A stretch of 60,000 bases of DNA from Polytrichum commune (lineage: Eukaryota; Streptophyta; Polytrichopsida; Polytrichales; Polytrichaceae). Below are positions 1-12,063 of the stretch, in pieces (position 1 is the first letter of the stretch; every line of letters starts with the position of its first letter). The position numbers were made by a program, and so were the translations under genes. The notes beneath the pieces were generated by a model, which was not told where the DNA came from, did not search any database, and saw only the letters and a list, made by a program, of their open reading frames with translations. The stretch spans positions 47,675,169 to 47,735,168 of the forward strand of contig OX485806.1 in assembly GCA_950295325.1 (NCBI GenBank). Reading direction: 5' to 3'.

Positions 1-1190
1 TGAGGTGTACCACAATGGGGGAAGCTACGTGTCATTAGGTTCGTCCATGTGATGACTACTTGAAGTGGGGTTGATTGAGTGGGAGATTCACTAAACATGC
101 ACCCCATTAGTTACATCATAGCCCGATCAAAGCCGTTGATTCTTCCCATCACAAAATCGGGGCCATTATTGTTACAAGTTAGTGAGATCACATCAAAATC
201 GTTCATTCACCCCACTTGCTTGATCCTCCCACCACAAAATTATGACCAATATTAATACAACTTAGGTAGCTCTCATCGACGCCGTTATTTGGGACCACTA
301 TTAGTCCAAGTTCGTTTGGGGTATATCAAAGCCGTTGATTCTTCCCTTTTGCTTGATCCTCCCAACACAAAATTAGGACCACTCTGAATATGTATTGAAT
401 GTACTCATGATAATACTATGCAATAGTGTTCAGGGTGTTTGTTGCGATGGTCCTGGTGGAACTGGTTCATAAATGTGAGATAATTACTTGGGAACTGCTC
501 ACACTATATAGATTGTAGCCGTTGATTTAAGTCAATATGAGTGGCCCATGATACTCGTATATTCTAACTTCTAATGTCCGCAATGGTTAGATCAGAGTTG
601 TTGATTCTTCCCAATTGTTGGCTCTTCTAAATTCAAATTAGAAAAAATACTAAAATATACTAATTTGTAGACAATCCACTATTTAATCTATTTGAGTAAA
701 CTTCATAATTGGGGTTGCCAAGGGAAATATGTTGGAATCAATCAATCAAACAAAATATCTTTAATCACGAGTGAAACTAGAATACACTGGGGTGATCAAC
801 GCTGTTGATGGCTCCCAATTTTTCACATCGTCTCCATACAAAATTGGCATTACCATAGAAATGAGGTTATTTGTAGATGTTTAACTTCATGATGTTGATT
901 TCACATTGGAATATGATTTCAGCGGTGGATTTATTAACCACCATTCATACTTGTTTGGTGTCCTCAGCCACTAGTACAAAGTGATGTTGAAGTTTTAATT
1001 CCCCCCAAATATACTGATTCTGATGTAGAAGAACTGTGACCAAAATTCTGAATTCCCACCCAAAATCCACTGTCCAAATCTTGGATGAGGGTTGTTAGGT
1101 TTCCCCTCCATCGGCACTGGGAGAACCACACCCTCTATTGTTGCAAAAATTCAATCAGTTGCAGTTGTGCGATTGTTTTGTAGGATTTTG
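1..1190. repeat. AT-rich non-coding repeat-like DNA with internal direct repeats
   Basis: I see no gene here. The stretch repeats short phrases: a 20-bp phrase containing CAAAGCCGTTGATTCTTCCC occurs near 127 and again near 327. A phrase containing TTGCTTGATCCTCCC plus an ACAAAATTA tail occurs near 218 and 348. This suggests an old, diverged duplication of about 130-200 bp, probably part of a decayed transposable element. No terminal repeats were found. Confidence 0.4.
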
Positions 1191-1192
1191 TA

Positions 1193-1891
1193 ATGGCATT
1201 GCTTGATGAAGCCAACATTGCTCGGGCCTATGTTCCATCAGTGGTTCTTGATTCAAAGTATACGCCTGTTTTTAAAAGAGGTAGTCGAATTATGGAAGGG
1301 CAAAATCCAAGGACTTGTTTCCCAATCAAACGCAAAGCAGGTGACACCAATATCGATTTGTGGCTTGATGGATCCATTTATCCGACAAATCCTTCCACTG
1401 GGATGCCTCCATTGTTCAAGACACTAAAAGCATTTTTAGAATTTGTATGTCATGGACAAGCATGCCTTTTAGGATATGTCAAAAAATTAGCAGGTCCAAA
1501 TGGATATAGCACCAACTTAGTGAGAATTCTTCAGTATAAAGTATTAGACCACAATGTTTGTACCAAAACAGAGATTGAACGCTTGCAACATTTCATTGAA
1601 CATTTGTTGAATGAATTGGATGTAGTGAAAAAACGTTGGGCTCTTCAAGTGGTTGAATTGCAATAGGTTAGAACGGATGAGATGAAATCCTACCAGCTGC
1701 AGAGTGAGCACATGAGAGAACAATGTCTACCTTTGCAACGTGATTTGGAAATTAATTTGGAGGCGTACAAGCAACATCTACATGTATATAAATGTCAAGC
1801 CTGGGAGGCAACACATGCTCATGAACAAATTGTAGAGGAGGGAAAGAGAGAATCTGTCAGCCCTAAACCTCCACCCTTGCTTGCGTCCTAG
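1193..1891 (+). pseudogene. Coiled-coil protein fragment, probably 5' part of a TE gene
   Basis: One frame stays open from the ATG at 1193 to 1891 except for a single TAG at 1664-1666, so about 230 residues of coding-like sequence survive. Residues after about 120 are rich in Glu, Gln, Leu and Lys, with heptad-like spacing, consistent with a coiled coil. I do not recognise the family. The following segment is CT-rich and coding-like sequence resumes after about 3330, again with a coiled-coil-like start. This may therefore be the 5' end of the 3.3-5.8 kb transposase-like gene, split by an insertion. The TAG could derive from CAG by one C-to-T change. No upstream promoter could be identified. 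Confidence 0.4.
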
Positions 1892-3330
1892 TCCAGGTGT
1901 GGATCTAGAGTTCACATGACTTTTCTTTGCCTTTTCGATGACGAATCCATGTCAAGAATCATTTCTCAATTTAAAGGAAGCTCTACTCTTTATTGTGGAT
2001 CACAAGGTAATCAGTATTTAGAAATACTTCCCACCTTGTGTCCATTCCACACACACATTAAACTAAGCCAAGTATAGGATCTACCCTTATCTTGTAACTC
2101 CAAAACATTCCCTTAGGTAAACAATCATCCTCCTAACCTAGCTTACTACTTTTCCTAAGCCCTAAGCCTCCAAATCCCTAACTATTGCACCCTTAATACT
2201 CATCAACTAGCATTAAAATGGTAACATCGATTTATCACCCAATGATCTAGCTAATTACCCATTAATCCCAGCTACCTAACCTAATTACCTATCCCCAATT
2301 AAATTATTCGGCCCTCAGTCTCAAACAGTCAGCCTTGATTGTACGCTGTTCGGAGGCATCTACTGCCCGTCACCGCCCGTCATTTCTCCCGTCACCCAAG
2401 ACTGTTGAGCCGGTCTACTGGCCGCTCCGGTAGTAGCCTGGGCTCCCTTCGGTAACCAGCCAAGCTCCCAATGTGGCTAAGCCTCGACCCTTGAGTTGAG
2501 CTACTTCTCTGATCCATCCCCTTGAGCTCCTCGCTACTGCCTCGTTAACTTGAATCGATCAGCACTCAGATGCGTTCTCCCTTCGTGTGGCTTGCTGATG
2601 CTTCCAATTTTGCAAATTCCGATCTCGGTAGAAATTTTGATCCCTTCCCCACTACTTGTTTCTCACTGAATGCTTCCCTGGATTCAAACTTTGTTTCTGA
2701 GCTTTACAAATCAACTGTGAATCCTTACCTCGTTCGGGGCAGAATAATTATTCCTCATACCGCAATCTTTCAAACCTCCTACCCTTGCATTAGTCAGCAG
2801 TCGCGCTCACAACCTCAAAAGCCTCCAAGTGCAGTTGTTTTCCCCGATTGCCTGATCCTACCTTCCACGTGAATTTCACCCTCAACCTATCTAATGCCTT
2901 CTCCCATTAGTCTCCAACATGTCGCCCTGCAGCTGCCGTGGCAAAAATCCCTTCGAAGCCTTTCCTTAGATCTCAACAGCCTCTGCTTGGGGCCTCCCTC
3001 CGGCCCAGCCGCAACCCCCTGGAGCTCACACAGAGAGAGAGCTCTCTTCCCCGACTCCTGACTCTCAACTGTCACAAGCCGAAAATCACTAGGGTACAGT
3101 CCCGTCTTACCCTTAACCACCAGCCTCCCTACCTAATTCGAACAACCACTCGCCTTTACTCGGTAGTTCAAGCCCAACTCTAATTCAACATAACACTCAC
3201 CTTTCAATTCTAAATCCTAATTAACATCCACCCTAATCCTTTGGTAATGCACTACTCTGCCCTAACTAACTAGCCTAAAATCCAATCATCAACTTATACT
3301 CAAAGTTCACTCTTTTTATCTTTTGAATGT
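1892..3330. repeat. CT-rich, G-poor segment of unknown nature, possibly an insertion
   Basis: Composition changes sharply at about 1890: the plus strand becomes rich in C and T and full of CCTAA-like phrases until about 3320. Frames open at 2570-2872 and 2938-3183 but have no recognisable domain and look like compositional accidents. The segment sits between two coding-like stretches (1193-1891 and 3331 onward) that may belong to one gene, so it may be an inserted element read backwards. No clear terminal repeats or target duplications were found. Confidence 0.3.
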
Positions 3331-5960
3331 TTTAATAAAAAGTCAAATCCTACTTCTAGTAACTTCTAAGCCTAATGTGAGCACCTCATTTGGGCTCATA
3401 GAATCATATGAGCGCCTTGCAATGTTGAGCCAAGAACACGTGTATGTTCTTAACACCCTTACAATGGAATTAACTGATGCAAAAAACAAAATGGTGAAGC
3501 TCCAACAGAAACTACAGAAAATGGTGATGACACCCTTCGGTACAAAGTCCCAACTTTGCCAAACAAGGTCTTTGGACCAATTGGCGCAAAAAAGAGGTCA
3601 ACAATATACTTGTATTTCAACAATTAGGCATTTGTTGCAACCCAACACTCACCACGAGGTGGTTGATGGCAACAAAGGAAGTGGTAGTAGGAACAGGTTG
3701 TGTGGTCCCAGATCCACTCAAGAAGGAACTGCTACCACGTTTGCTGGGATGTTGTCAAGAGAAGAAGCATTAACTCTTGGATCCACAACAAAATTGAGTT
3801 TTGTTGGAAAAATAATGGCCAATTACTACTTAGAGAAGATTAATGCTAAGATTGATACAGAGTCAATCTTGGCAGCATGTGACATGACTGAGGTGTCCCA
3901 ACGTGGATATGGACAAATCTATAAAACTATCAAAGGTCGAGTTGGTATTGTGGACAAAGATCTGAAAGTCAACTTCCTGCCTACTCCTAACAAGGTATGT
4001 TAGTCCCACTGCCTACTTCATTGATGCAATTGTTTTGGGCACCGAAGAAGTGGTTTTGAGAGGAACTTACATAATGCATTGTTGATTGTTGTGATAGGTG
4101 AGGATGTTGAGAGTGGACTTGAACATGAAGCTTAAGGATTTTGTGGGGGACTACTACCACATAAACAATACGCATGAGGTAGCACCAGCTAGGACATCAT
4201 CGAAGACAAAGAATGAGAAGGACAAAATGATTGTTCTGAATGACAAAAACACATTTTTTGCTGACATTGAAGTTGTTCAATGGACTATGGTGGCCTTATA
4301 TGGGATAACAGAGGAAGGTATATGGTGGAGCTCATGGAAGGATATCATGAGTTATTCAATGTTGTGTGTGAAATTTGGCAAAGTTCTTTATATTTGTAGA
4401 GGTTGGTGATGATCCGCTCAAGTTTGTGCTAAAACTTGATGAGGCCGAGATTTTGCATGGAAAAAAAATTGAGAGAGTTTCCTAAACCCTCATGAATCGT
4501 GCCTTAGATCCAGAGGTCATAAAAAACGATGAAAGATATTTATATGTGTAATCAAAACAAGAGATTTGGCCGATAGCATGTTTCCTAGTGGCAAAGGAGT
4601 CATATGAGGTTGTAAAGTGGACATTTGCCCAAACAAAATTCCCGGAGGTGATTGCTGCCCAAAAATCAGGGTGACCTTTGGTGGTACCAGACATAGGAAC
4701 ATTCAAAGTGGAATGGCATTTGAGTGTTGATATGAAGACCATCGAATGCATGTATGGACTTAAGGGTGGAGCCATGTCCAAGTTTGCGTGCGTCTACTGC
4801 AATCAAGAAAGGGAGAAATCTTTGGTGATGTCGGCTCCAAATGCGTCACTTGTAGCAAAAAGCAGAGCAAAGAACAACTAGAATGGTGGTTTGTTTGCAC
4901 GTAGTGTCAGCATGGGGCCAATTGAGGTTGGCAACAGAGACAGGTGGAAGCCTATTTTGCCCATACCGTTGGAGAGAGTTCACATCTGCACCCTACATGC
5001 TCTAACCAGGATCACCGAAAAACTAATACATTTGCATATTATGTTCATTTGGAACATGTCCAACCCATCAAGAAAGGAAGTAGCAATAGAGAGAATTGAG
5101 AAATCTTTATCAGTTACAGGCATGCATGGTGGGAACGTGGTCATCAGCAAAGACATTGACCGCAGTGGACCCAACAGCAACATGCCAGAAAAACCTTCTC
5201 TAAGTGGAGTTAATGCTGGGAGGTTGTTCCAACCATTGACTTGGTCTGGCCAGGATCGAGTGTGGAAAGATATTCTTCATTCGGAAGACAACCAGCTGCA
5301 GCGAGGGCAAGCTTACCTTGGTAGGGTGGCAACATGGACTGCGTTGGAACGAATCTACCCATATTTGTGTGGATTGACTCTCACAGACGATCAACGATCT
5401 GTATTCCAAACAAAGGTGGAAGAGTTCAGAAGGTTGTTCATACACAATTTTGGAGAGGAACATGTCACCCACTACATGGTGAGTCATTTTTATTTTGAAT
5501 GCGGTTTGTTAGGCCATTGCCGTATTGTTCAAGTTGGGTCCATATCATTGACTCAACACTTTGTTTATGGTTTGCAGCATGTTCTTATAAGGCACGCCCC
5601 ATGGTTCGTTCAAGAATATGGAAGTTTGGCTGTTTGGAACAACCAGGGGATGGAGAAGTCCCACCATGTGGCCAAGTCTAGTCTTCAACACCACACCCAA
5701 CATGGTGGCACCGAAAGAAGAACTAGTGCTATTGTGCAACAATACCAGCACGGTATCAAAATATCCAGCATAGGTTTGCAAACAAGGCAAAATTGAGGGA
5801 AAAATCTTTGTAGAGGCCCATTGTTGATGAAAACAAAGCCCAAATTTCCGAGCGTAAACGCCTAGCCTATCATTCATTGGTGGCAAATATTGCCCATGTT
5901 GCATGGACTACAACTAGAATTTGTGATGGTAGCAGGTGGGTAGGTAGAGTGGTTGACATC
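3323..5960 (+). pseudogene. Decayed multi-exon transposase-like gene
   Basis: Three coding blocks can be followed: 3323-3994, about 4099-5478 and about 5578-5790. They are separated by introns with good borders (AAG|GTATGT at 3994 to ..GATAG at 4098; ATG|GTGAGT after 5478 to ..TTTGCAG at 5577). Block 1 contains a coiled-coil-like start. Block 2 has a CVYCNQ zinc-knuckle-like motif near 4787 followed by a long conserved-looking region (PLERVHICTLHALTRI, GMHGGNV, KPSLSGVNAGRLFQPL, FGEEHVTHYM). Block 3 has WFVQEYGSLAVWNNQGMEKSH. This pattern resembles large eukaryotic transposase-type proteins found in plants and animals, but I cannot name the superfamily; KDZ/Plavaka-like is only a guess. Stops near 4550, 4674 and 4879 and irregular frames show it is broken. 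Confidence 0.5.
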
Positions 5961-6419
5961 TCCCCTACTTCAGACTCAATAGTCCCAGTTGAAGTGGTGG
6001 ACCCAATTTCAACCCCTATTGGATAATATGCAGCAATTTAGGTTGTAGGTTTAGAAATACAATTTGAAGCTAAGTGATGTAAAATAAGAGGTAGCTTTAT
6101 ATCAAGAATTGGGAAATTGTTGAGAAAATTGGATGTGTGTGGAGCTATGTATTAGCCATCAGATGAGAATGTCCGATGTCTGGTGCAAACACCTAAATCT
6201 GACCACGTGAAGCGGATGAATGGATCCTCACACCACAAACATCTTAAAATATAATTGTTACATCCAACCCCCCCTGTACTTAGTAGCAGAGTGTTGAATC
6301 CACTTCCAATTTAATATTGCAATAAGGTGAACCACCCTAAATCCCTACCCTGGCGATTTTGTATTAGAATACGGTTGCCCACATCATGTATACGTGCCTA
6401 ATTCACCTTCAAGCTAATT
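5961..6419. other. No recognisable feature
   Basis: This is 3' flanking sequence of the decayed transposase-like gene. It has no long open frame and no repeat that I could pair. Confidence 0.4.
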
Positions 6420-6464
6420 CTTTTTACCTGCCATCATAAATATGGTTCATTTCTCACATGTCTC

Positions 6465-6860
6465 CATGTTGTCCGCCTCTAATCATGTGCTCTAATCACA
6501 GTTTGGAGTCCTAGCCCCAATGATATTTGGTGCCACCATGTTTGTTGTAAAATTCACTTTGGCAACTACGATTTCGATGTTAACTTGCGATTACCCTTCA
6601 TGCCACTTATTGATAATTTTACGCTCATAATCACATCAAACCCTTCCTAAGGGGGTGGGTGTAGGGTTTAGGGTTGTCCGCCTCTAAGCATGGCTCTAAT
6701 CATAGTTTGGGCACCTAGCCCCAATGATATGTGGCAACTTTGTTGTAAGAGAAACCTTGGCAACCATGATTTCCGCGTTATGGATTTAAATTACCCTTCA
6801 AACCAATGATTGATAATTTATAGTTCATGATAATATTGAACCCTTCCTAAGGTGTAGGTT
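6465..6860. repeat. Imperfect tandem duplication, about 205-bp unit
   Basis: The unit beginning GTCCGCCTCTAA (about 6470) recurs at about 6677. Each copy contains GCTCTAATCA, CCTAGCCCCAATGATAT, a TTACCCTTCA block, a TTGATAATTT block and ends near ACCCTTCCTAAGG. The two copies differ by many substitutions and small indels, so the duplication is old. It contains no coding sequence. Confidence 0.7.
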
Positions 6861-7249
6861 GTAATAATTATCTAAAACAACGGCGGTTGCCGCCACGGGA
6901 TGGTACAACCACATCGGGCTCACCATCAATACCCTTTAACCTTAGCCCAAATGAGATGATGGGGCCAACATGTCATTATGTAATGTATGTTTGAAGATTT
7001 GCCTATACAACATCGTCAATTAGGTTGTGTACTTGTGGGAAGAGTGGAGTGCTATATGATATTTGACGACATACTAACCGTAGCAATGGCCAATGGGCGC
7101 ATTGGCCATGCCTACTTGTATGTAAAGAATTGTTGAATAACTCATCAAATGGATGCTTATAAATGTCTTGGAGATGGATTTAGGGTAATCCCTCTCCCCC
7201 TCCCCCTCCCAAAGGCTAGGCAACCTATTAATGAATACTATACTAGCCT

Positions 7250-8395
7250 AATGGGGTAAGAATTTGAACAAAATTGTGACCCTTCAATAATTATCATAAG
7301 ATGTCACTCATGAGTCACACCTTCATTGCAGCATGGGCTATATGATATTTGACAACATACTAACCATAGTCATGATTTTGGTAGTGAATAAGGTGTTCAT
7401 TTTAGCTATGTGCATAGTATATGGAGAGATGGACCCAACCACGACATGGTTTGACTAACCATACCAAAGTCAAGTGCTATTAAATATTACTTCGAATCCA
7501 CCATAATGTTGGAAATTATGACTCTTTTGTACAAATTCAAGAATGATGTGACAAGTTTTTGATTTAGACAAGTTGGCATTTCTAAAGCATCCAAATGTGT
7601 TGGATGTGATTAGTAGTTTCCTTGTACAATTAATGTTCGCACATAGTTGATTACCACTTAAAGCTCCAAATGACAATTCACATTTGTATGTGGAAATGGC
7701 TACAATAATAACCTGGATTCACCAACCATACCATACTAGTTAGGTGTTTGATATCCCCAAGTAGTGGACTATTTGGAAAAAATGACCATTTAGACCCTTT
7801 TGGCCTAATGGGGTAAGAAATGGCATGACCCAATCTATGGAAGCTCTGTAGTGCATGTGCTAATTGATAGTACCAAATGAAATTTGAACCAAATTGTGAG
7901 CCTTCAATAATTATCATAAGATGTCACTCATGAGTCACACCTTTATTGCAGCATGGGCTATATGATATTTGATGACAAATTAACCATAGTCATGATTTTG
8001 ATAATGGATAAGGTGTTCATTTTAGCTTTTTGCATAGTGTATAAAGAGATGGACCCAACCACAACATGGTTTGACCAACCTAACCAAAGTCAAGTGCTAT
8101 TAAATATTTATTTCCAATCCACCATAATGTTAGAAATTATGACTTGTTTGTACGAATTCAAGCATGACGTGACAAGTTTTTGATTTAGACAAGTTGGCAT
8201 TTCTAAAACATCCAAATGTATTGGATGTGATTAGTAGTTTCCTTGTACAATTAATGTGTACAAATAATTGATTACCACTTAAAACTTTAAATGACAATTC
8301 ACAATTGTATGTGGAAATGGCTACAACCATAACCTGGATCCACCAACCATACCATACTAGTTAGGTGTTTGATATCCCCAACTGGCGGATGAATG
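7250..8395. repeat. Tandem duplication with a 620-bp period
   Basis: CCTTCAATAATTATCATAAG occurs at 7281 and again at 7901, exactly 620 bp apart. Similarity continues through GATGTCACTCATGAGTCACA, the GCATGGGCTATATGATATTT block, the GATTTAGACAAGTTGGCATT block, and GTTAGGTGTTTGATATCCCC near 7740 and 8360. A related phrase (TATTTGACGACATACTAACC) is also present near 7060 and 8777, so the family extends beyond the two main copies. Open frames here are short and carry no known domain. The array is probably part of a non-autonomous element. Confidence 0.85.
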
Positions 8396-9007
8396 GAAAA
8401 AATAACCATTTAGACCATTTTGGCTTAACACCCTGGCGATTTGGTTGAGAGGCTTTAGGTGGGCAATAACCATTTAGACCCTTTTGCCTTAGTCCCAATG
8501 ATTTGGTTGAAAGGCTTAGGTGGGCAATGATCTATTGGTGCTAACATGTAGGGGTGCGATTAGTTATGGGGATGTTGTGGAGATATGTATTAAGTGGTGC
8601 CATGTGAATTGATGTGACTAACACTCAATGGTAAGTCCTCACACTGAATCATGTTCGCACCACATCTACGTACTGTCATCTCAACAGGATTGCAGCGCCT
8701 AAGTACTTGCCGCCTTTGTCGGATTGGGAGGGAGGAAATCGGGCAGTTCGTGGAGTGTGCCGTCTCATGCACAAATATTTGACGACATACTAACCGTAGC
8801 AATCTCCAAACTATATCTTGCCATTTTTGTAGCGGTTTTGAATTGCTTCACTCCATGATTTGCATCGTTGCAGCGAGTTGTTGGGACCACTCTAGCTTCG
8901 CATTTGCTTGAAGATTGTAGTTATATTCATCTTGTAATTATCTTCGTCTTGTAGTTATTGGCATCTTGTAGTTATCTTCATCTTGAACTAGGAACTTCTC
9001 TGGTGAG
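8396..9007. other. No gene seen; flank of the 9-kb pseudogene
   Basis: It contains a repeated AACCATTTAGACC phrase (near 8404 and 8468). The ATCTTGTAATTATCTTCGTC region near 8929-8990 repeats CTTGTAGTTAT-like units. It may include the 5' leader or promoter of the following gene, but no TATA box or initiator can be assigned. Confidence 0.3.
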
Positions 9008-10820
9008 GTGATCAGCATGAGCGCTTCCCTTCGTCGCCGCCTTTGTGAAGAGGATTGTAGTAGGGAAGAAGGTAATGGAGGGGCCTCTGGCTTGCGCAGA
9101 ATTTGGGGAGACGTCCTTGATGCATTGGAGACAGTGGTGCTTACTCAATGGGATGACCCCATTGACATGCACAAGCTTGAAGTCAGGTTGAGGAAGAAGC
9201 TATTGAGGCTAGCACCATTCTTGATGGGGAGACGTGCAGCAAAGTATGACGAACAATGGTTCAATTCCACACTGGGTCTTTGTAGGAGAGGCCCACTACC
9301 CACCAGAATTTTGGAGACAGAGTGCCATGCTTCCAACTATGCCACTACCAAGCCTTACATGGACGATGACAACAAGTCCAGGTTCCTTCTAGACAATTGC
9401 AAAGACCCCACCGCTCGAGACACCTACCTTGCATTGTACAAGCGAGTTTATGGAGAGAAACCAGACAATGGTTCTTTGTCAATTTCATTTTTGCGGGGGG
9501 CCTACATGTTTTACGGCCGCAACCAACCAGGGAATTGGGTTGGGCACGCCTCGAAGGTGTACACCAAGCGCTTTGAGCACCCCGCCAAGAATCCCATGAA
9601 GTTTTCACCACCTGCACCAATGTTGCAAGTGCACGCAATTGTGAACATATTGGGTGCTGCAATTGCTCAGGGAGGTGATGGAGACAAACCAGCTGAGAAT
9701 TCAGTTTCAGCCAGCGTGTCACTGGAGCAGCTGCAATCCAAACTCTAAGCCAACATCAATGATGTGCAGCAATTGGTTGCTACCCTTGACACCGTGAATG
9801 AGAAGCAAAACGCCATGCAAAAGCAGCTGGACACATGCGATGCCAAAGATCTTGAGTTGGACGCTCAACATAGGCAATTGAAATACATGTATGCGAGGTT
9901 GGGGAAATTAGCAATGCAAAGGGAGAAAACAGAGGTGGATGAAGCTGCTTGCGACATATTGATGCGAATGGTGGCCAACAATGAAGAAATTGACCAGTTG
10001 AGAGCAAAGTTCCACAAGCTTAAAGTGGGCTGCCAAGAATGAGGAAACAAAGAAGTTGAGGAAACAAGTGGAAACAAAACATTTGTCCATGATTACCATT
10101 CGTCCAAAGAAGATCTTTGACAAGCTTCCCACTTTGGTTGTTGACACCGAGGGTCCATTGTCCAAAGCATGCCCTGGTTGTTGTCATTTTTTCTTGAAGA
10201 ACGTGGCAATGTTTTTTTCATGTGGGTGTATGTACCATCCCCATTGTTTGTGGGAAATGGTGGTAATGGGCCACCGATATTGCCCAAGGTATGGTGAGAA
10301 GGCCAGTGGGATTTGGATGGCAAGTTGGGGTTTCCCTCTTGACAAAGGGATGAAAATAGAGGTTGAGCTTGCTGGCCAGGATCAATCGCTCTAGGTTGAG
10401 CCACCGGGTCCATACAGGTTTGTACCAACGACTCCACCTACACAAGATTTCGAGGTTACAAAGAGGACAACTAGCGACAAAAAAAATGAAAATGTTCGTG
10501 GCAAGAGAATCAGAGTGCATGGACCCAAGTTCATGGAGAACTCTGGTGCCTCTAGTCCAAACTACGTTCTTGTGGACTTGGAGAACCCAATGCCCAAATC
10601 ACCTCAGCCCATTAACATAGCTCCCTTGGCAGTTGTTCCACCTAATATTGCCACACCAGAATGGAAGAACTCAAGGGGATGTTGGATGGAAGAGGGGTCT
10701 TCTAGACATAGGAGGAGAGCAACAGGAGCAACGCCAAGTGTGTCTGAGGAGGCTCAAGCTGCATTTAACGTTGGCCTCATTGATCGCCTAGTGGAAACAA
10801 TTATATCTCTAGCTGATTGA
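9008..10820 (+). pseudogene. Coiled-coil plus RING-like zinc-finger protein, broken
   Basis: Coding-like sequence runs from about 9017 (ATGAGCGCTTCC) to TGA at 10818-10820. Part one (about 245 residues, to TAA at 9746-9748) has no domain I recognise. The same frame then continues as a Glu/Gln/Lys-rich coiled coil to about 10030. After a +1 or -2 frameshift near 10027, a third part carries a RING-like pattern at about 10168-10290: CPGC, CGCMYHPHC, then a final pair of which one Cys is replaced (CPRY). The frame is again stopped by TAG at 10392-10394 and continues to 10820, where a Pro-rich linker leads into EEAQAAFNVGLIDRLVETI. The lesions mean it is unlikely to make a full protein. It may be an accessory gene of a transposon such as the one at 3.3-5.8 kb. 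That link is inference. Confidence 0.55.
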
Positions 10821-11059
10821 GTTTCCTATAGTAGGGAGCTACATAATAGATTGATGTTCATAATGGTGAGCATTATTGGTTATGAGGTAGTGGAGAAAAC
10901 CAATGGCGAGATGTGGTGCTCCCAAGATGTAGTCAGGTGTTATGTTTTGTTGCAGTTTTGATGTATATAGCTCAAAGATAGATTTTTGGCCAATAAAACT
11001 ATTGTTAGATTCGACTCTTGGAGCTATTTATGTACAAATGCGCCCATAAAGCAATAAAG

Positions 11060-11340
11060 TTTTGAAAAAACCAAACTTTCTTTTTTGTTATCCTTAGAAC
11101 TTTGAAGCTCATCAGTTTTGTCACGTTCATAGGTTTGTAATCGAATGAGAGAGCTCAAGAAATTACATTTCCAATGGCAGTGTGTTTGGCATGGCTTTCT
11201 CTTTGTTATCCATAGAACTCTCAAGCTCATCAATTTTGTTTGGCCAAACTTTGTCTTTGTTATGCGTATAGGGGTGTAGTCGAATGAGATATTTTAATAT
11301 TGATAGTTTCCATTGGCAGTGTGTATTATTCCGATGTTGG
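11060..11340. repeat. Imperfect tandem repeat, about 125-bp unit
   Basis: TTTGTTATCC(T/A)TAGAACT followed by AAGCTCATCA(G/A)TTTTGT occurs near 11086 and 11209. Each copy is followed by a TCGAATGAGA block (about 11139, 11279) and a TGGCAGTGTGT block (about 11174, 11313). The unit lies just downstream of the 9.0-10.8 kb pseudogene and may belong to its 3' region. Confidence 0.65.
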
Positions 11341-11399
11341 GTGGATGCAAGACTAGTGGTATGCTTTACATGTCTATTTGGAAACAATGTTGACAGTAA

Positions 11400-12060
11400 C
11401 ATTCCACCTTGCTAACTGACTGAACTTTGTTAACATTCAATATTTTAGTTGACAACCCCAATTACTGCTAATTGACTGAACTCCAACATGATTGGTGAAA
11501 ACACTGTTGTTTGGATGTGAAAATACAACAACCCTGACAAGGTAATGAGTTGGACAAAACTTCTAACACTCAGACTCCCCATTTGTACAATGTGTGGTGG
11601 CCCCAACCAATATCAGCATAAACTTACTATCAATTCAAGTGGAAATTGATTAAAATTGACAAAACAATAAGGGAATCAAAGCAAAATCAAAGATGCGTAA
11701 CACCAAGTATGAATTCTGCATGGAATTCATGCATCATGTAACACCAAGTTTTCCAATTGTGGGAAGATTAAATCTCAAAAATTTACTAATGGACAACATC
11801 ATCCAAGATTACAACAGGTAAGTGCCCTTTGATCTACATTCGACTAATGCTAGAGGACTATGAAAAATGCCTCAAATCCAAGCTATTATTGTAGTTCCAA
11901 CAAAGTCATTAGCACCCAAAATATACTAATCTATATACCAGTTCAAGTGCAGAGCTATGAATCACTTGCTACCAACTATGAAACTATGAAATTGGTGTAC
12001 TAAGAAACTATGAGTAGTTTGCAACCACCCTAAAGGTGCATGGTGGCAGTGCATCACCCA
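11400..12060. other. No recognisable feature
   Basis: AT-rich sequence without long open frames. It may be the 3' flank of the minus-strand gene that follows. Confidence 0.35.
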
Positions 12061-12063
12061 CAG

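Noticed and set aside
2570-3183. Open frames in the CT-rich segment
   Set aside because: Low-complexity composition removes stops; the reverse strand is equally open and no family is seen.
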